Below are positions 42,997 to 51,713 of a stretch of DNA of 64,000 nucleotides, one piece after another. Numbering within the stretch: position 1 is the first letter of the stretch; each line of letters begins with the position of its first letter. Source of the stretch: Lachnospiraceae bacterium UBA3804 (GTDB lineage Bacteria; Bacillota; Clostridia; Lachnospirales; Lachnospiraceae). Under the pieces are notes generated by a model that did no database searches, was not told where the DNA came from, and saw only the letters and a list, made by a program, of their open reading frames with translations. The translations under genes were made by a program, and so were the position numbers. Where the stretch lies: NCBI GenBank assembly GCA_002368665.1, contig DFEK01000013.1:115848-179847 (forward strand), in the 5' to 3' direction.

Positions 42997-43022
42997 CTGT
43001 TCCCCCCCCTTCGCACAATTTA

Positions 43023-43094
43023 ACACTTTAAAATTTTTACACTTTAAAACTTTAATACGTGAATATATTGTACCACAGAGAGCAAAAAAGTAAA
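43023..43094 (-). promoter_or_regulatory. Promoter and repeat elements of the TrpR-like gene
   Basis: Minus strand TTTACT (43089-43094), 16 bases, TACAAT (43067-43072) with a TGG extension. Downstream of the predicted start, ACACTTTAAAA occurs at 43023-43033 and 43039-43049 on the plus strand, one and a half helical turns apart. Confidence 0.6.
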
Positions 43095-43127
43095 GGAAAA
43101 AAAGCAGATAAAAACAATGTTCTATCG

Positions 43128-43156
43128 TTTACAACAGCGGATACTTGGGATATAAT
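43128..43156 (+). promoter_or_regulatory. Promoter of the FAD-oxidoreductase gene
   Basis: TTTACA, 17-base spacer, TATAAT. The predicted start near 43163 rules out the two upstream in-frame ATGs and supports 43205. Confidence 0.8.
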
Positions 43157-43204
43157 ATTATGGAATATCGACTATTGGGGAATAGGGAAAGGGGTTACAT
43201 TCGG

Positions 43205-46200
43205 ATGAAAAAGGTTGTTATCATCGGAGCCGGACCTGCCGGAATCACAGCAGGATACGAGCTGGTGAAAAAATCGAAAGATTACGATGTTACCATTTTA
43301 GAGGAGAGTTCACAGGTTGGCGGTATTGCCAAAACCGTAGTACATAACGGAAACCGTATGGATCTGGGAGGACACAGATTCATTACCAAAAGCCGCGAGA
43401 TCAAGCAGTGGTGGGAAGAGATTCTTTCCAAGCAGGGACAGCCGGCAAAGGATGACAAGGCGTTGGGACGTACCATAGACATTAATCCCGGCGGACCGGA
43501 TCCGAATTTTGAGGATGAGGTAATGCTTGTCCGCAAGAGGGTTTCCAGTATCTATTTTAACCATAAATTCTTTGAATACCCTGTCAAATTCAATTCCGCT
43601 ACAATTAAGAATTTGGGCCTTGGCCAGACGGCGAAGGCTGGTTTCAGTTATCTGGAAAGTTCGATTTTTAAGAAAAAAGAGAACAATCTCGAGAATTATT
43701 ATCTGAATCATTTCGGCAAGCAATTATATCAGAATTTCTTTGAAGGATATACGGAAAAACTCTGGGGCAGACATCCGTCCTCCATCAGTGCGGACTGGGG
43801 AAGCCAGAGACTGAAAGGTATTTCTGTTTCCAGCATTATCAAGGATAAGCCTTCCAAGAACGCATATAACGATAACGGAGAGACCAATACTTCCTTAGAG
43901 GAAACATTCCTGTATCCGAAACTCGGACCCGGGCAGATGTGGGAACTTGCCGCAGCGAAGTTTACCGAAAACGGCGGAAAGTTACGTTTCGGTTGCCATG
44001 TAACAGGCATCGAATCGGAGAACAATGTCATCAAGGGTGTGCGTTTCCAATATGACAACGAAGAGTTTGTGGAGGAAGCGGATATCGTCATTTCCTCTAT
44101 GCCCGTGAAGGATCTGATCGCAGGAATGAAGAATGTTCCGTTCAGCGTCAGTGAAGTGGCAAGAGGACTTCCTTACCGTGATCTCGTTGTGCTCGGTCTT
44201 TTGGTACCCGCACTGAAAATTAAGAATACGACGAAGAATCCGACCGTCAACAATATCGTGCCGGACTGTTGGATTTATGTGCAGGATACATCCGTTAAAC
44301 TCGGACGGATCCAGATCTACAATAACTGGTCACCGTATCTTCCGGAGAAATCCGAAGAGAATGTCTGGATCGGATTGGAGTATTTCTGCAACGAAGGCGA
44401 TTATTACTGGAATCAGTCCGATGTACAGTGGCAGACTCTGGCCGTTTCCGAACTTGTGAAACTCGGAATCATCGACGATCCTCCGAAGATCATCGATTTC
44501 CACAGAGAACTGGTGAAAAAAGCATATCCCGGATATTACGATACTTATTCGAGATTTGATGAAATCGTCCGTTATCTGGATTCCTATCCGAATCTTTACT
44601 GCGTAGGAAGAAACGGACAGCATCGTTACAACAACATGGATCATACCATGATGACTTCTTTGGAGACCGTACGTAATATCCTTGCGGGCAGAACGGAGAA
44701 GACAAAAATCTGGAGCATCAACATGGCTTCGGAACACAGACCGATGAACACATCTCTGGGTGTCGGAATGACCCAGGAACCCGTGAAACCCAAGATTTAT
44801 GTGGAAGGCGCGGCTGATAACCGTGCGGATTTCAATCCGGAAGAAGCGGCAAAGATGGAGAATTTTGCCCAGTCGGTAGCTGCAGCCAAGGAACAGGAAG
44901 CCGAGAAGAAAAAGGGCTTCAATCCCATGCAGTCCATTCGCGACCGCTTAAGTCACCGCAGCGTGCGCAAACCCAAGCCTGTCAGCAATGCCGTCAACTA
45001 TGCGCTTTTGGCGGATGATAATGACAGTACATCCAGAAATTCCTTCCGCAATGCGGCTATTCCGATCCGTTCCAATTATCAGGAACCGAGCGGACCGGTT
45101 ACGGCTTCTCAGACTCCGGTCAGAAGAAAGCCCAGTGGTGTATTGAAGAATGATGAAAATACAAGCGATACCTATGTAGTAGGATCGGCGCCGGTTAAGA
45201 AAGAGCATAAGATTCAACCCGAGACAAAGGTTGAGACGGTGGAAGAAGTATTGGAAGAACCCGTATTTGCTCCCGAACCGGAAGCGATTCCCGCTGCGGA
45301 ACCGGTAGTAGAGACCGTAGCGGAAGCGGTAGATGAAACTGTAGTAGAGACCGCAGTGGAAGCAGTAGCGGAACCGGCTGTGGAATTCGCTATGCAGGAA
45401 GAATCGGTCGTAGAAGAAATGTCTGCTCCCGAGCCGGAAATTATAGCAGAACCGGAAGCTGAACCTGTTTATGAGCAGCCCGAGGCGGTTTATACCGAAA
45501 CCTATACCGAGCAGCAGCCTGAAGAGGTTTACACAGATGCCTATACCGAGCAGCAGCCTGAGGCGGTTTATACCGAAACTTATACCGAGCAGCAGCCTGA
45601 AGAGGTTTACACAGAAACCTATACCGAGCAGCAGCCCGAGCAGGTTTACACAGATGCCTATACCGAGCAGCAGCCCGAGCAGGTTTATACAGAAGCCTAT
45701 ACCGAACAGCAGCCCGAAGTTGTTTATACAGAGCCTTATTATCAGGATCAGACTGCGGCTGTCGGCGAGACTTACGAAGAAACATACGATGATTATTATG
45801 CCGATTACGGCTCAAGAAACGAAGAATACGATTCGACTTACGGTGACGTATATCAAAGCGAATATACGGATACTTCCTATGAAACAACGGATGCCTCCTA
45901 TGAAGAACCTGCCATGCAGTATGCATATCAGGAGGAGAACTACGCCGTAGAAACACCTGTGGAAGAAAAGGCTGAAGAAAGCTTATCGGTTGCAGAGGAA
46001 CCTAAAACTGAGGAAAAGACCGGTATCCAGAAGTCCAATGACTTCGGTACTATTTTTGCAATGCCGACCGAGGATGAGACCAGAGGAAGCATGGCTAAAT
46101 TTGATATGCCGTATGTTCCCGTGGAACAGCCGGTTATTTCTCTTGTGCCCAAGAAAGAGGATAAGAAAGAATACCTCAACCAGACCGGTGCAGCTTATGC

Positions 46201-48220
46201 AATGGAGAAGATCGATAAGGTATTAAAGACAGAGATTACCTTAAAACCCAAAACCAAGGAAGAAGCTCCGGAGATCATGGTTGTGTCTGTTCCCAAGCCT
46301 TCTTACCGCAATGCGAAGGGTGTATTTACACCGAAGCCCATAACCGAAGAAGAGCGTAAGAAGATTGAGGAAGAAGAAAGAGCTAAACGTCCGATCGCAC
46401 CTTCCATCAATTTCAAGAAGGAAGAACCGCCGAAGGAAGAAGAAATCCATGTAAAGAAATCGGCGAAACCGAGAAAGAGAAACTTTGTAAAACCGAAGGT
46501 ACAGATCACGGCCGACTGGGAAACCATGAATGCCAAGACCTTAAGAGAACTTCCCGAACTCGAAAGCAGAGTCGAAGAGAAGGAAGAAAAGGAAATCAAA
46601 GTTCAGAAGAGCGATCTGCCGACTTACGATATTTATGGCGAGATGAGCTTCAGCGGCAAGAAGAAAGAAGAGCCCGAGAAGTCATTTGATGCTGCTTCCG
46701 TAATCGAAGCATCCATTCAGTCCGCACAGGCGAAGGAAGCCAAGATGAAGGAGATTGCCGAAGCAAGAGCGGCCATGGCAGCCGAGGAAGCTTTGTATGA
46801 AGCCAAAGCAAGGGAAGCTCAGGCAGCTTATGCAGGTACGGAAGTTTCTGCCGAAGAGCCTGCCGTATCCGAAAGCGCTACTCCTGCAGCAGAAGAAAAA
46901 GCACCTGTTGCAAAGGAAAACTATGTTAAGAAGAAAGCGCCCAGTGAGATTGAAGTTCCGAAGGATCTTTTTGCAAATGCTAAGGTTATCGCAGTTATCA
47001 AGAACGGTGTTAAGACATCGTCCACTACGGACGGTAAGCAGACAACCGACCAGACCGTGAAGAAGACCATTCAGAAGTATACTTCCGACTTTGAGACGAC
47101 TACCGTGAAGTCTATCCGTAAGCTTCGTGCAAAGAGACAGGAAGAAGCCATTCAGAATATTACCCGTATGCTCGAGGGCAATGCGGAGCGTAAAGTGGTT
47201 GAACCCAGACCGAAGAAGACGGAGAGCGTGATTACACCCGCACCGTTTATCGCACCGCAGCCTGTAGCAGAACCGACGCCTGTTGTAGAACCTGCACCTG
47301 TAGTGGAAAGCACTCCGGTAGTAGAACCTGCACCTGTATTTGTTCCCGATCCCGTTGTGGAAGAAGTGCCTGTAGCAGCACCCGAACCTATCGTGGAAGA
47401 AGTAACTGTAGCAGAACCCGAGCCCGTTGTGGAAGAAGTAACTGTAGCAGTGCCCGAGCCTGCAGTTAACACTCCTGCAGAAGAGAAACCTGTTGAGGAA
47501 AAGAAAGAGGAAGAAAGACCTTCCATCAAACTGGATTTGCGCTTAAAGGACGGTTCCCACAGAACCGCACCGATTCCTTTGAACAGAGGAACAACTTTGT
47601 TTACACCGATTTCGGAATTCTCCGAAAGTCAGTTGAAATCCTCGTATCGTGATATCCGAAGCGAAGAAGAAGTGAAGGAAAGTCTGCACGGAATGGAATT
47701 CAAGGAACTTCCTCCCGACAGCTTCCGTAAATACGATGAGATCAAACATGCCGTGATTCCGGAAATGACGGCGAAAGAAAAGGCAGCATTGGGAATCAAA
47801 GATCCCGTAGAGGAGAAACCTGCGGAAGTGCCCACTGAAAATAAAGCCGTGGAAGAAACAACGGCGGAGAAACCCGCACCGAAGAAGCGCGGAAGAAAGC
47901 CCAAGGCGGTTGTGGAAGCGGAAGCTGCGGCCAAAGCCGCTACGGAAGAAAATGGCGAACTCAAGGAAGAAGTCGTAAAGAAACCCAGAAAACCGAGGGC
48001 AAAGAAGACGACCGAACCGGAAGGCCAGATCAGCCTTGACGTGAAACCGGAAGGAGAGACCCCTGCGGAAGAGGTAAAGCCCAAGAGGACTTATCGCAAA
48101 CGCACTCCGAAGACGGAAGACGCAAGCACAACAGAAGGTGAGACGGTTAAGAAAACCACCAGAAAACCCAGAGTAAAGAAAGAAGAAACGATGAATGATG
48201 AATCAGACAATATTGGTTAA
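43205..48220 (+). CDS. FAD-dependent oxidoreductase with a 1150-residue disordered repetitive tail
   Basis: 1671 residues in one continuous frame. Residues 1-525 form an amine-oxidase/UDP-galactopyranose-mutase-like flavoprotein: the FAD motif VVIIGAGPAGITAGYEL, EESSQVGGIAKTV, DLGGHRFITKS, GYTEKLWGRHPSSIS and a C-terminal GRNGQHRYNNMDHTM flavin-contact region. The remaining 1150 residues are low complexity: Val/Glu/Ala-rich (about 680-755), seven 13-residue repeats (about 757-848), a Tyr/Asp/Glu-rich stretch (about 850-905), charged helical-looking sequence, Pro/Val-rich PEPVVEEV repeats (about 1350-1430), and a Lys-rich end with AT-hook-like cores such as KKRGRKPKA and KPRKPRAKK. The oxidoreductase part could rearrange a sugar or oxidise a small substrate. 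The tail has no recognised fold and suggests scaffolding or nucleic-acid binding. It overlaps the GH9 gene by 26 bases. Confidence 0.85.
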   Translation: MKKVVIIGAGPAGITAGYELVKKSKDYDVTILEESSQVGGIAKTVVHNGNRMDLGGHRFITKSREIKQWWEEILSKQGQPAKDDKALGRTIDINPGGPDPNFEDEVMLVRKRVSSIYFNHKFFEYPVKFNSATIKNLGLGQTAKAGFSYLESSIFKKKENNLENYYLNHFGKQLYQNFFEGYTEKLWGRHPSSISADWGSQRLKGISVSSIIKDKPSKNAYNDNGETNTSLEETFLYPKLGPGQMWELAAAKFTENGGKLRFGCHVTGIESENNVIKGVRFQYDNEEFVEEADIVISSMPVKDLIAGMKNVPFSVSEVARGLPYRDLVVLGLLVPALKIKNTTKNPTVNNIVPDCWIYVQDTSVKLGRIQIYNNWSPYLPEKSEENVWIGLEYFCNEGDYYWNQSDVQWQTLAVSELVKLGIIDDPPKIIDFHRELVKKAYPGYYDTYSRFDEIVRYLDSYPNLYCVGRNGQHRYNNMDHTMMTSLETVRNILAGRTEKTKIWSINMASEHRPMNTSLGVGMTQEPVKPKIYVEGAADNRADFNPEEAAKMENFAQSVAAAKEQEAEKKKGFNPMQSIRDRLSHRSVRKPKPVSNAVNYALLADDNDSTSRNSFRNAAIPIRSNYQEPSGPVTASQTPVRRKPSGVLKNDENTSDTYVVGSAPVKKEHKIQPETKVETVEEVLEEPVFAPEPEAIPAAEPVVETVAEAVDETVVETAVEAVAEPAVEFAMQEESVVEEMSAPEPEIIAEPEAEPVYEQPEAVYTETYTEQQPEEVYTDAYTEQQPEAVYTETYTEQQPEEVYTETYTEQQPEQVYTDAYTEQQPEQVYTEAYTEQQPEVVYTEPYYQDQTAAVGETYEETYDDYYADYGSRNEEYDSTYGDVYQSEYTDTSYETTDASYEEPAMQYAYQEENYAVETPVEEKAEESLSVAEEPKTEEKTGIQKSNDFGTIFAMPTEDETRGSMAKFDMPYVPVEQPVISLVPKKEDKKEYLNQTGAAYAMEKIDKVLKTEITLKPKTKEEAPEIMVVSVPKPSYRNAKGVFTPKPITEEERKKIEEEERAKRPIAPSINFKKEEPPKEEEIHVKKSAKPRKRNFVKPKVQITADWETMNAKTLRELPELESRVEEKEEKEIKVQKSDLPTYDIYGEMSFSGKKKEEPEKSFDAASVIEASIQSAQAKEAKMKEIAEARAAMAAEEALYEAKAREAQAAYAGTEVSAEEPAVSESATPAAEEKAPVAKENYVKKKAPSEIEVPKDLFANAKVIAVIKNGVKTSSTTDGKQTTDQTVKKTIQKYTSDFETTTVKSIRKLRAKRQEEAIQNITRMLEGNAERKVVEPRPKKTESVITPAPFIAPQPVAEPTPVVEPAPVVESTPVVEPAPVFVPDPVVEEVPVAAPEPIVEEVTVAEPEPVVEEVTVAVPEPAVNTPAEEKPVEEKKEEERPSIKLDLRLKDGSHRTAPIPLNRGTTLFTPISEFSESQLKSSYRDIRSEEEVKESLHGMEFKELPPDSFRKYDEIKHAVIPEMTAKEKAALGIKDPVEEKPAEVPTENKAVEETTAEKPAPKKRGRKPKAVVEAEAAAKAATEENGELKEEVVKKPRKPRAKKTTEPEGQISLDVKPEGETPAEEVKPKRTYRKRTPKTEDASTTEGETVKKTTRKPRVKKEETMNDESDNIG
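45476..45748 (+). repeat. Tandem 39-bp repeats encoding a 13-residue unit
   Basis: Seven consecutive units of the form QPEEVYTETYTEQ (variants EA, EQ, EV; TDAY, TEAY, TEPY), the last one diverged. Differences are mainly at two positions, and the DNA copies remain very similar, which indicates recent expansion inside the gene. Confidence 0.92.
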
Positions 48221-49793
48221 TGAAATCGGATATCGTCCCGAAGACCCGAAAAGAGCCGTTTACCGTGGAGAATCCGACGCCGAGTTTTCCGTTGTGGAAT
48301 GTGCCGGCGGAAAAGAAGTTTTCCGTGGTAAAGCCGATTTCGCAAGAGAGTGTAAAGCTGCAGGTGAAACGGATCGTGTGCTTGCCTTTGACGATGTGAA
48401 AGCAGAAGGTGAGTATTATATTCAGCTTGGTGAGGAGAAGAGTGTTCCTTTTACCATTAAAGAAAATGTGTACGGTGATGCACTTCAGTCACTGCTTAAG
48501 TTTTTCTACTTACAAAGATGCGGTCAGGAATTACCGGAACAATATGCAGGTGTATACGCACATCCGGCCTGCCACTCTGAGAAAGCCAGAATTTACGGAA
48601 CGGATGAATTCATTGATGTTACCGGCGGATGGCACGATGCAGGCGATTTCGGCCGTTATATCGTTCCCGCAGCGGTTACGATCGCAGATTTGTTTCTGGC
48701 AATGGAACAGTCTCCCGAATTGAAGGAGTTGAATTTTGATGTTCCGGTTGACGATGCGAAACTCGGTGCACTTTTATCCGAAATCAAGTATGAAATCGAC
48801 TGGATGTTAAAGATGCAGGATCCGAAGACCGGTGAAGTTTATCATAAGGTTTCCTGCGCCGGTTTCTGTGATTTCTTTATGCCGGAAGAAGAGAAGGATG
48901 AATTGGTCGTTTCTCCGACATCATATACCTCCACTTTGGATTTTGCGGCATCGCTGGCGATGGCTGTGAAATTCTATGCGCCCTTCGATAAAGAATATGC
49001 CGATCTTCTTGCAAATGCTTCGAAGAAAGCATTCGATGCTGCAATGAAGATGGAAGTCAAAGGATTCCATAATCCGGAAGGTATCGTGACCGGTGAATAC
49101 GGAGACGAGGGGCTCGAAGACGAACTTTACTGGGCCAGCGCCGAATTGTATCGTGCATTCGGAGATATGAAGTATCGTGAGATTTTTGATGAGATGGCAT
49201 ATACACATATTTCCCATGGATATGGCTGGGAAGATGTATTCAGCTTTGGAAACATTGCCTATCTTTCTTCCGAATATCCCGTAGATGAGAGACTGAAGGG
49301 AATCATTACCGGAGCAATCGATGCCAAGGCGGATTATTTAATGACGATCTGCAGAAGCAACGGGTACAATGTTTCCTTCAATGAAAAGAGTTTTATCTGG
49401 GGAAGCAATATGTATCTGATCCAGAATGCATCGCATCTGTTTACGGCTTACAGTTTTACGAAGAAAGAAGAGTATCTGGAAGCTGCCAAAGAACATATGC
49501 ATTATATCTTCGGAAAGAATCCCTGCAATACCTGTTTTGTAACGGGATTCGGTACCAACAGGGTTATGCATCCTCATCACAGACCCTCTGCGGCCAAGAA
49601 GGAACCGATGCCCGGCATGGTGATCGGAGGACCGGATTCGGGACTTCACGATCCGACGGCGGAAGAGCATCTTCAGGGAAAACCGGCAGCCAAATGTTAT
49701 ATCGATGAATTGCTTAGTTTCTCCACCAATGAGATCACATTATATTGGAACTCGGCAATGATTCTTCTGATGACGCAGCTTTTGGCGAAATAA
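48195..49793 (+). CDS. Glycoside hydrolase family 9, intracellular
   Basis: 532 residues. An N-terminal Ig-like CelD_N domain (residues 1-90, ILVNEIGYRPEDPKRAVY) precedes the (alpha/alpha)6 GH9 domain. Catalytic residues: Asp148/Asp151 in GGWHDAGDFGRY and Glu513 in STNEITLYWNSAMI; the HPHHRPS substrate loop is present. No signal peptide, dockerin or binding module is visible, so it probably acts in the cytoplasm on imported cello- or gluco-oligosaccharides. Known intracellular GH9 enzymes include exo-beta-glucosidase/glucosaminidase types, so the exact activity is open. It is translationally coupled to the FAD-oxidoreductase gene. Confidence 0.93.
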   Translation: MMNQTILVNEIGYRPEDPKRAVYRGESDAEFSVVECAGGKEVFRGKADFARECKAAGETDRVLAFDDVKAEGEYYIQLGEEKSVPFTIKENVYGDALQSLLKFFYLQRCGQELPEQYAGVYAHPACHSEKARIYGTDEFIDVTGGWHDAGDFGRYIVPAAVTIADLFLAMEQSPELKELNFDVPVDDAKLGALLSEIKYEIDWMLKMQDPKTGEVYHKVSCAGFCDFFMPEEEKDELVVSPTSYTSTLDFAASLAMAVKFYAPFDKEYADLLANASKKAFDAAMKMEVKGFHNPEGIVTGEYGDEGLEDELYWASAELYRAFGDMKYREIFDEMAYTHISHGYGWEDVFSFGNIAYLSSEYPVDERLKGIITGAIDAKADYLMTICRSNGYNVSFNEKSFIWGSNMYLIQNASHLFTAYSFTKKEEYLEAAKEHMHYIFGKNPCNTCFVTGFGTNRVMHPHHRPSAAKKEPMPGMVIGGPDSGLHDPTAEEHLQGKPAAKCYIDELLSFSTNEITLYWNSAMILLMTQLLAK

Positions 49794-49800
49794 AGAAAAT

Positions 49801-49845
49801 AAAAAACCTCTTCGACATGACGGTATCGAAGAGGTTTTATTTTGC
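49801..49845. terminator. Bidirectional terminator between GH9 and rpsT
   Basis: AAAACCTCTTCGA / TCGAAGAGGTTTT stem with a ten-base loop between convergent genes. Confidence 0.9.
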
Positions 49846-49866
49846 TTTTTAAAATTGCCTCAAAGA

Positions 49867-50130
49867 CTATTCCATCTTGTTTACGGCAAGGTTGAGACGG
49901 GAAATCTTTCTGGAAGCATAATTTTTATGATAAACGCCCTTAGTGGTTGCCTTATCAATCGTGCTGGTAGCAGCAAGCAGAGCAGCCTTAGCAGCTTCCT
50001 TATCGTTAGCATCAATTGCAGCGTAAACCTTCTTTACAGCGGTCTTAACGCCGGAACGGATTGCTTTGTTACGATCAGCTCTGGTCTGATTAACAAGGAT
50101 TCTTTTCTTCGCAGATTTGATATTAGCCAA
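49867..50130 (-). CDS. rpsT: 30S ribosomal protein S20
   Basis: 87 residues, a small basic three-helix protein binding 16S rRNA: MANIKSAKKRILVNQTRA, RNKAIRSGVKTAVKK and the C-terminal KGVYHKNYASRKISRL. GGAGGTG precedes the ATG. Its codon choice is strongly biased, as in highly expressed genes. Confidence 0.98.
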   Translation of the reverse strand: MANIKSAKKRILVNQTRADRNKAIRSGVKTAVKKVYAAIDANDKEAAKAALLAATSTIDKATTKGVYHKNYASRKISRLNLAVNKME

Positions 50131-50210
50131 TGCTTTTCACCTCCATTGTTATTTGGTTTCATTGCATTAAAGCCGGACACGGACGTTTTTAATGCACACA
50201 TACGCTATAT

Positions 50211-50239
50211 ATTTTATTTATATGACCCTGTTTTGTCAA
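50211..50239 (-). promoter_or_regulatory. Promoter of rpsT
   Basis: Minus strand TTGACA, 17-base spacer, TAAAAT, with a leader of about 75 bases. Confidence 0.85.
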
Positions 50240-50405
50240 GGGTATCGCGCGTATTTGTCGGATTTTATTCGCAGAAAAAGCGTTATGCGCCACATGATCA
50301 TAAACGGATGAAAGATGTTTATGCCGCGCGAAGGATTTTGTCGACGAATGAGGTGTTTTTTGGTAAAATGAGTTAGATTTATGTTTGAAAAAGGGGGTTT
50401 TTCAA

Positions 50406-51692
50406 ATGGGTTATAATCTGTTTCGGACGAAAGAGGTTACGGGAGTATTCAAAAAGAAACTGACGGATTTTAAAAACTCATTGGGAGAGGCTGTACGGCA
50501 GGGAAAGAATATTCCGTTTGCCGATAACGATATTAATTATGTGCTCAAACTTCAGAACGAAAGACTGAAGGAAAAAGGCGTTGATCTGCAAACGGATATT
50601 TATGCCCGTGATGAAAGCGGCAAGAAATTCATCTCCGGACAGAACTGGAAAGACGCACATTATGACAGTACGGTCTGCTTCAGTTGGTGCGGTGTGAAAC
50701 GTATTGCGAAGATAAACGGAAGAAGACGGTATACCGATAACAGAAAAAGCGTAATATATGAGACCATAACGGATGTGGTTTCCGGAGCTCATCCGGATAA
50801 CGATCCGTGCAACTGTCCGAACTGCGGAATGGCATCGACCGTTGCGGGATTGCAGGAAGGATGTTCATACTGCGGAACCAAATTTCAGATGGATGATCTG
50901 TTTCCGAAGGTAAGTTCCTATTATTTCCTGGATGATGCAGGTATGACAACGAAGGAATTCTGGCTGGGTTATCTGGTCTTTTTCTTCATTGCGCTCATCG
51001 GATTATATATCTTGTGCATCTCTTTGCGTCCGGAAGTGTTTTTGCCGCAGAATTTAATCCGGAATAAAGGTGCCCTGATCGGAATCATTCTCGGTCTTCC
51101 CGCCGCAAGTTTCCTGGGCGGATATCTATTGTATGTGTATTTTATCTTCATCCGAATGATTGTGAAACTGATTCTGTCCGCCGGTAAAATGGGAACGGCA
51201 GGTTCGAGAAGAGCGTTTGAATCCAGAATGAAAAGAGTCAGCCCCGAGTTTTCCTTTGAATATTTTACAAGCAAAGCGCTTTCGTTAATTAAAACGGCCG
51301 TTTATTCAAAGAACGAGCAGGATCTTTTGTTCTATACCGGAGAAAAACTTGACCCGAAGATGAAGGATATTATCGATTTAAACTATGGCGGAGCGCTGGG
51401 TGTCAAATCGTTTCAGGACGAAGGGGACCAGGTAAAAGTAGTTACAAAAGCGTATTTTGATGTACTGTACGCAAAGGAAAATAAAGTGTATTATCGAAAC
51501 CAGGTCTTCAGTGCAACATTCAAAAGACGTACCGATTTGCCCGTGAATTTAAACTTTTCCATGTCAAGGATCATGTGTCCGACATGCGGATCGAGTTTTG
51601 ATGCGACGAAAAACAAAAACTGTCCGTATTGCGGTAATCCGTATGAGATCACAACGGATGACTGGGCACTCGTGGAACTGAGATACAAATAA
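50406..51692 (+). CDS. Two-zinc-ribbon membrane protein, TIM44-like
   Basis: 428 residues from ATG 50406, nine bases after AAAGGGGG. Order: N-terminal charged domain (1-115) with a FSWCGVKR motif, first zinc ribbon (about 138-161, CPNCGM...CSYCGT), two TM helices (about 190-210 and 225-255), a soluble domain (about 265-385) with RAFESRMKRVSPEFSFEYF that resembles a Tim44-like fold, and a second zinc ribbon at the C-terminus (CPTCGS...CPYCGN). The two ribbons lie either side of the membrane helices, both probably cytosolic. I cannot name a family with certainty. It lies 21 bases before lepA. Confidence 0.85.
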   Translation: MGYNLFRTKEVTGVFKKKLTDFKNSLGEAVRQGKNIPFADNDINYVLKLQNERLKEKGVDLQTDIYARDESGKKFISGQNWKDAHYDSTVCFSWCGVKRIAKINGRRRYTDNRKSVIYETITDVVSGAHPDNDPCNCPNCGMASTVAGLQEGCSYCGTKFQMDDLFPKVSSYYFLDDAGMTTKEFWLGYLVFFFIALIGLYILCISLRPEVFLPQNLIRNKGALIGIILGLPAASFLGGYLLYVYFIFIRMIVKLILSAGKMGTAGSRRAFESRMKRVSPEFSFEYFTSKALSLIKTAVYSKNEQDLLFYTGEKLDPKMKDIIDLNYGGALGVKSFQDEGDQVKVVTKAYFDVLYAKENKVYYRNQVFSATFKRRTDLPVNLNFSMSRIMCPTCGSSFDATKNKNCPYCGNPYEITTDDWALVELRYK

Positions 51693-51713
51693 AACAAACA
51701 GGAGTTATACGAA

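Noticed and set aside
43145..43204. Earlier start codons for the FAD oxidoreductase
   Set aside because: They lie upstream of, or at, the predicted transcript start, and lack a ribosome site.
45476..45748. Regular 39-bp repeats as a CRISPR array
   Set aside because: Units abut without unique spacers and lie in frame within a gene; no cas genes.
47629..48084. Minus-strand Ser/Ala/Phe-rich frame over the Lys/Glu-rich tail
   Set aside because: Antisense of GAA/AAG-rich codons naturally gives Phe/Ser frames; no expression signal.
49855..50376. Plus-strand open frame of 173 codons opposite rpsT
   Set aside because: It runs antisense to a clear S20 gene with promoter and ribosome site, and the translated sequence looks like no protein.
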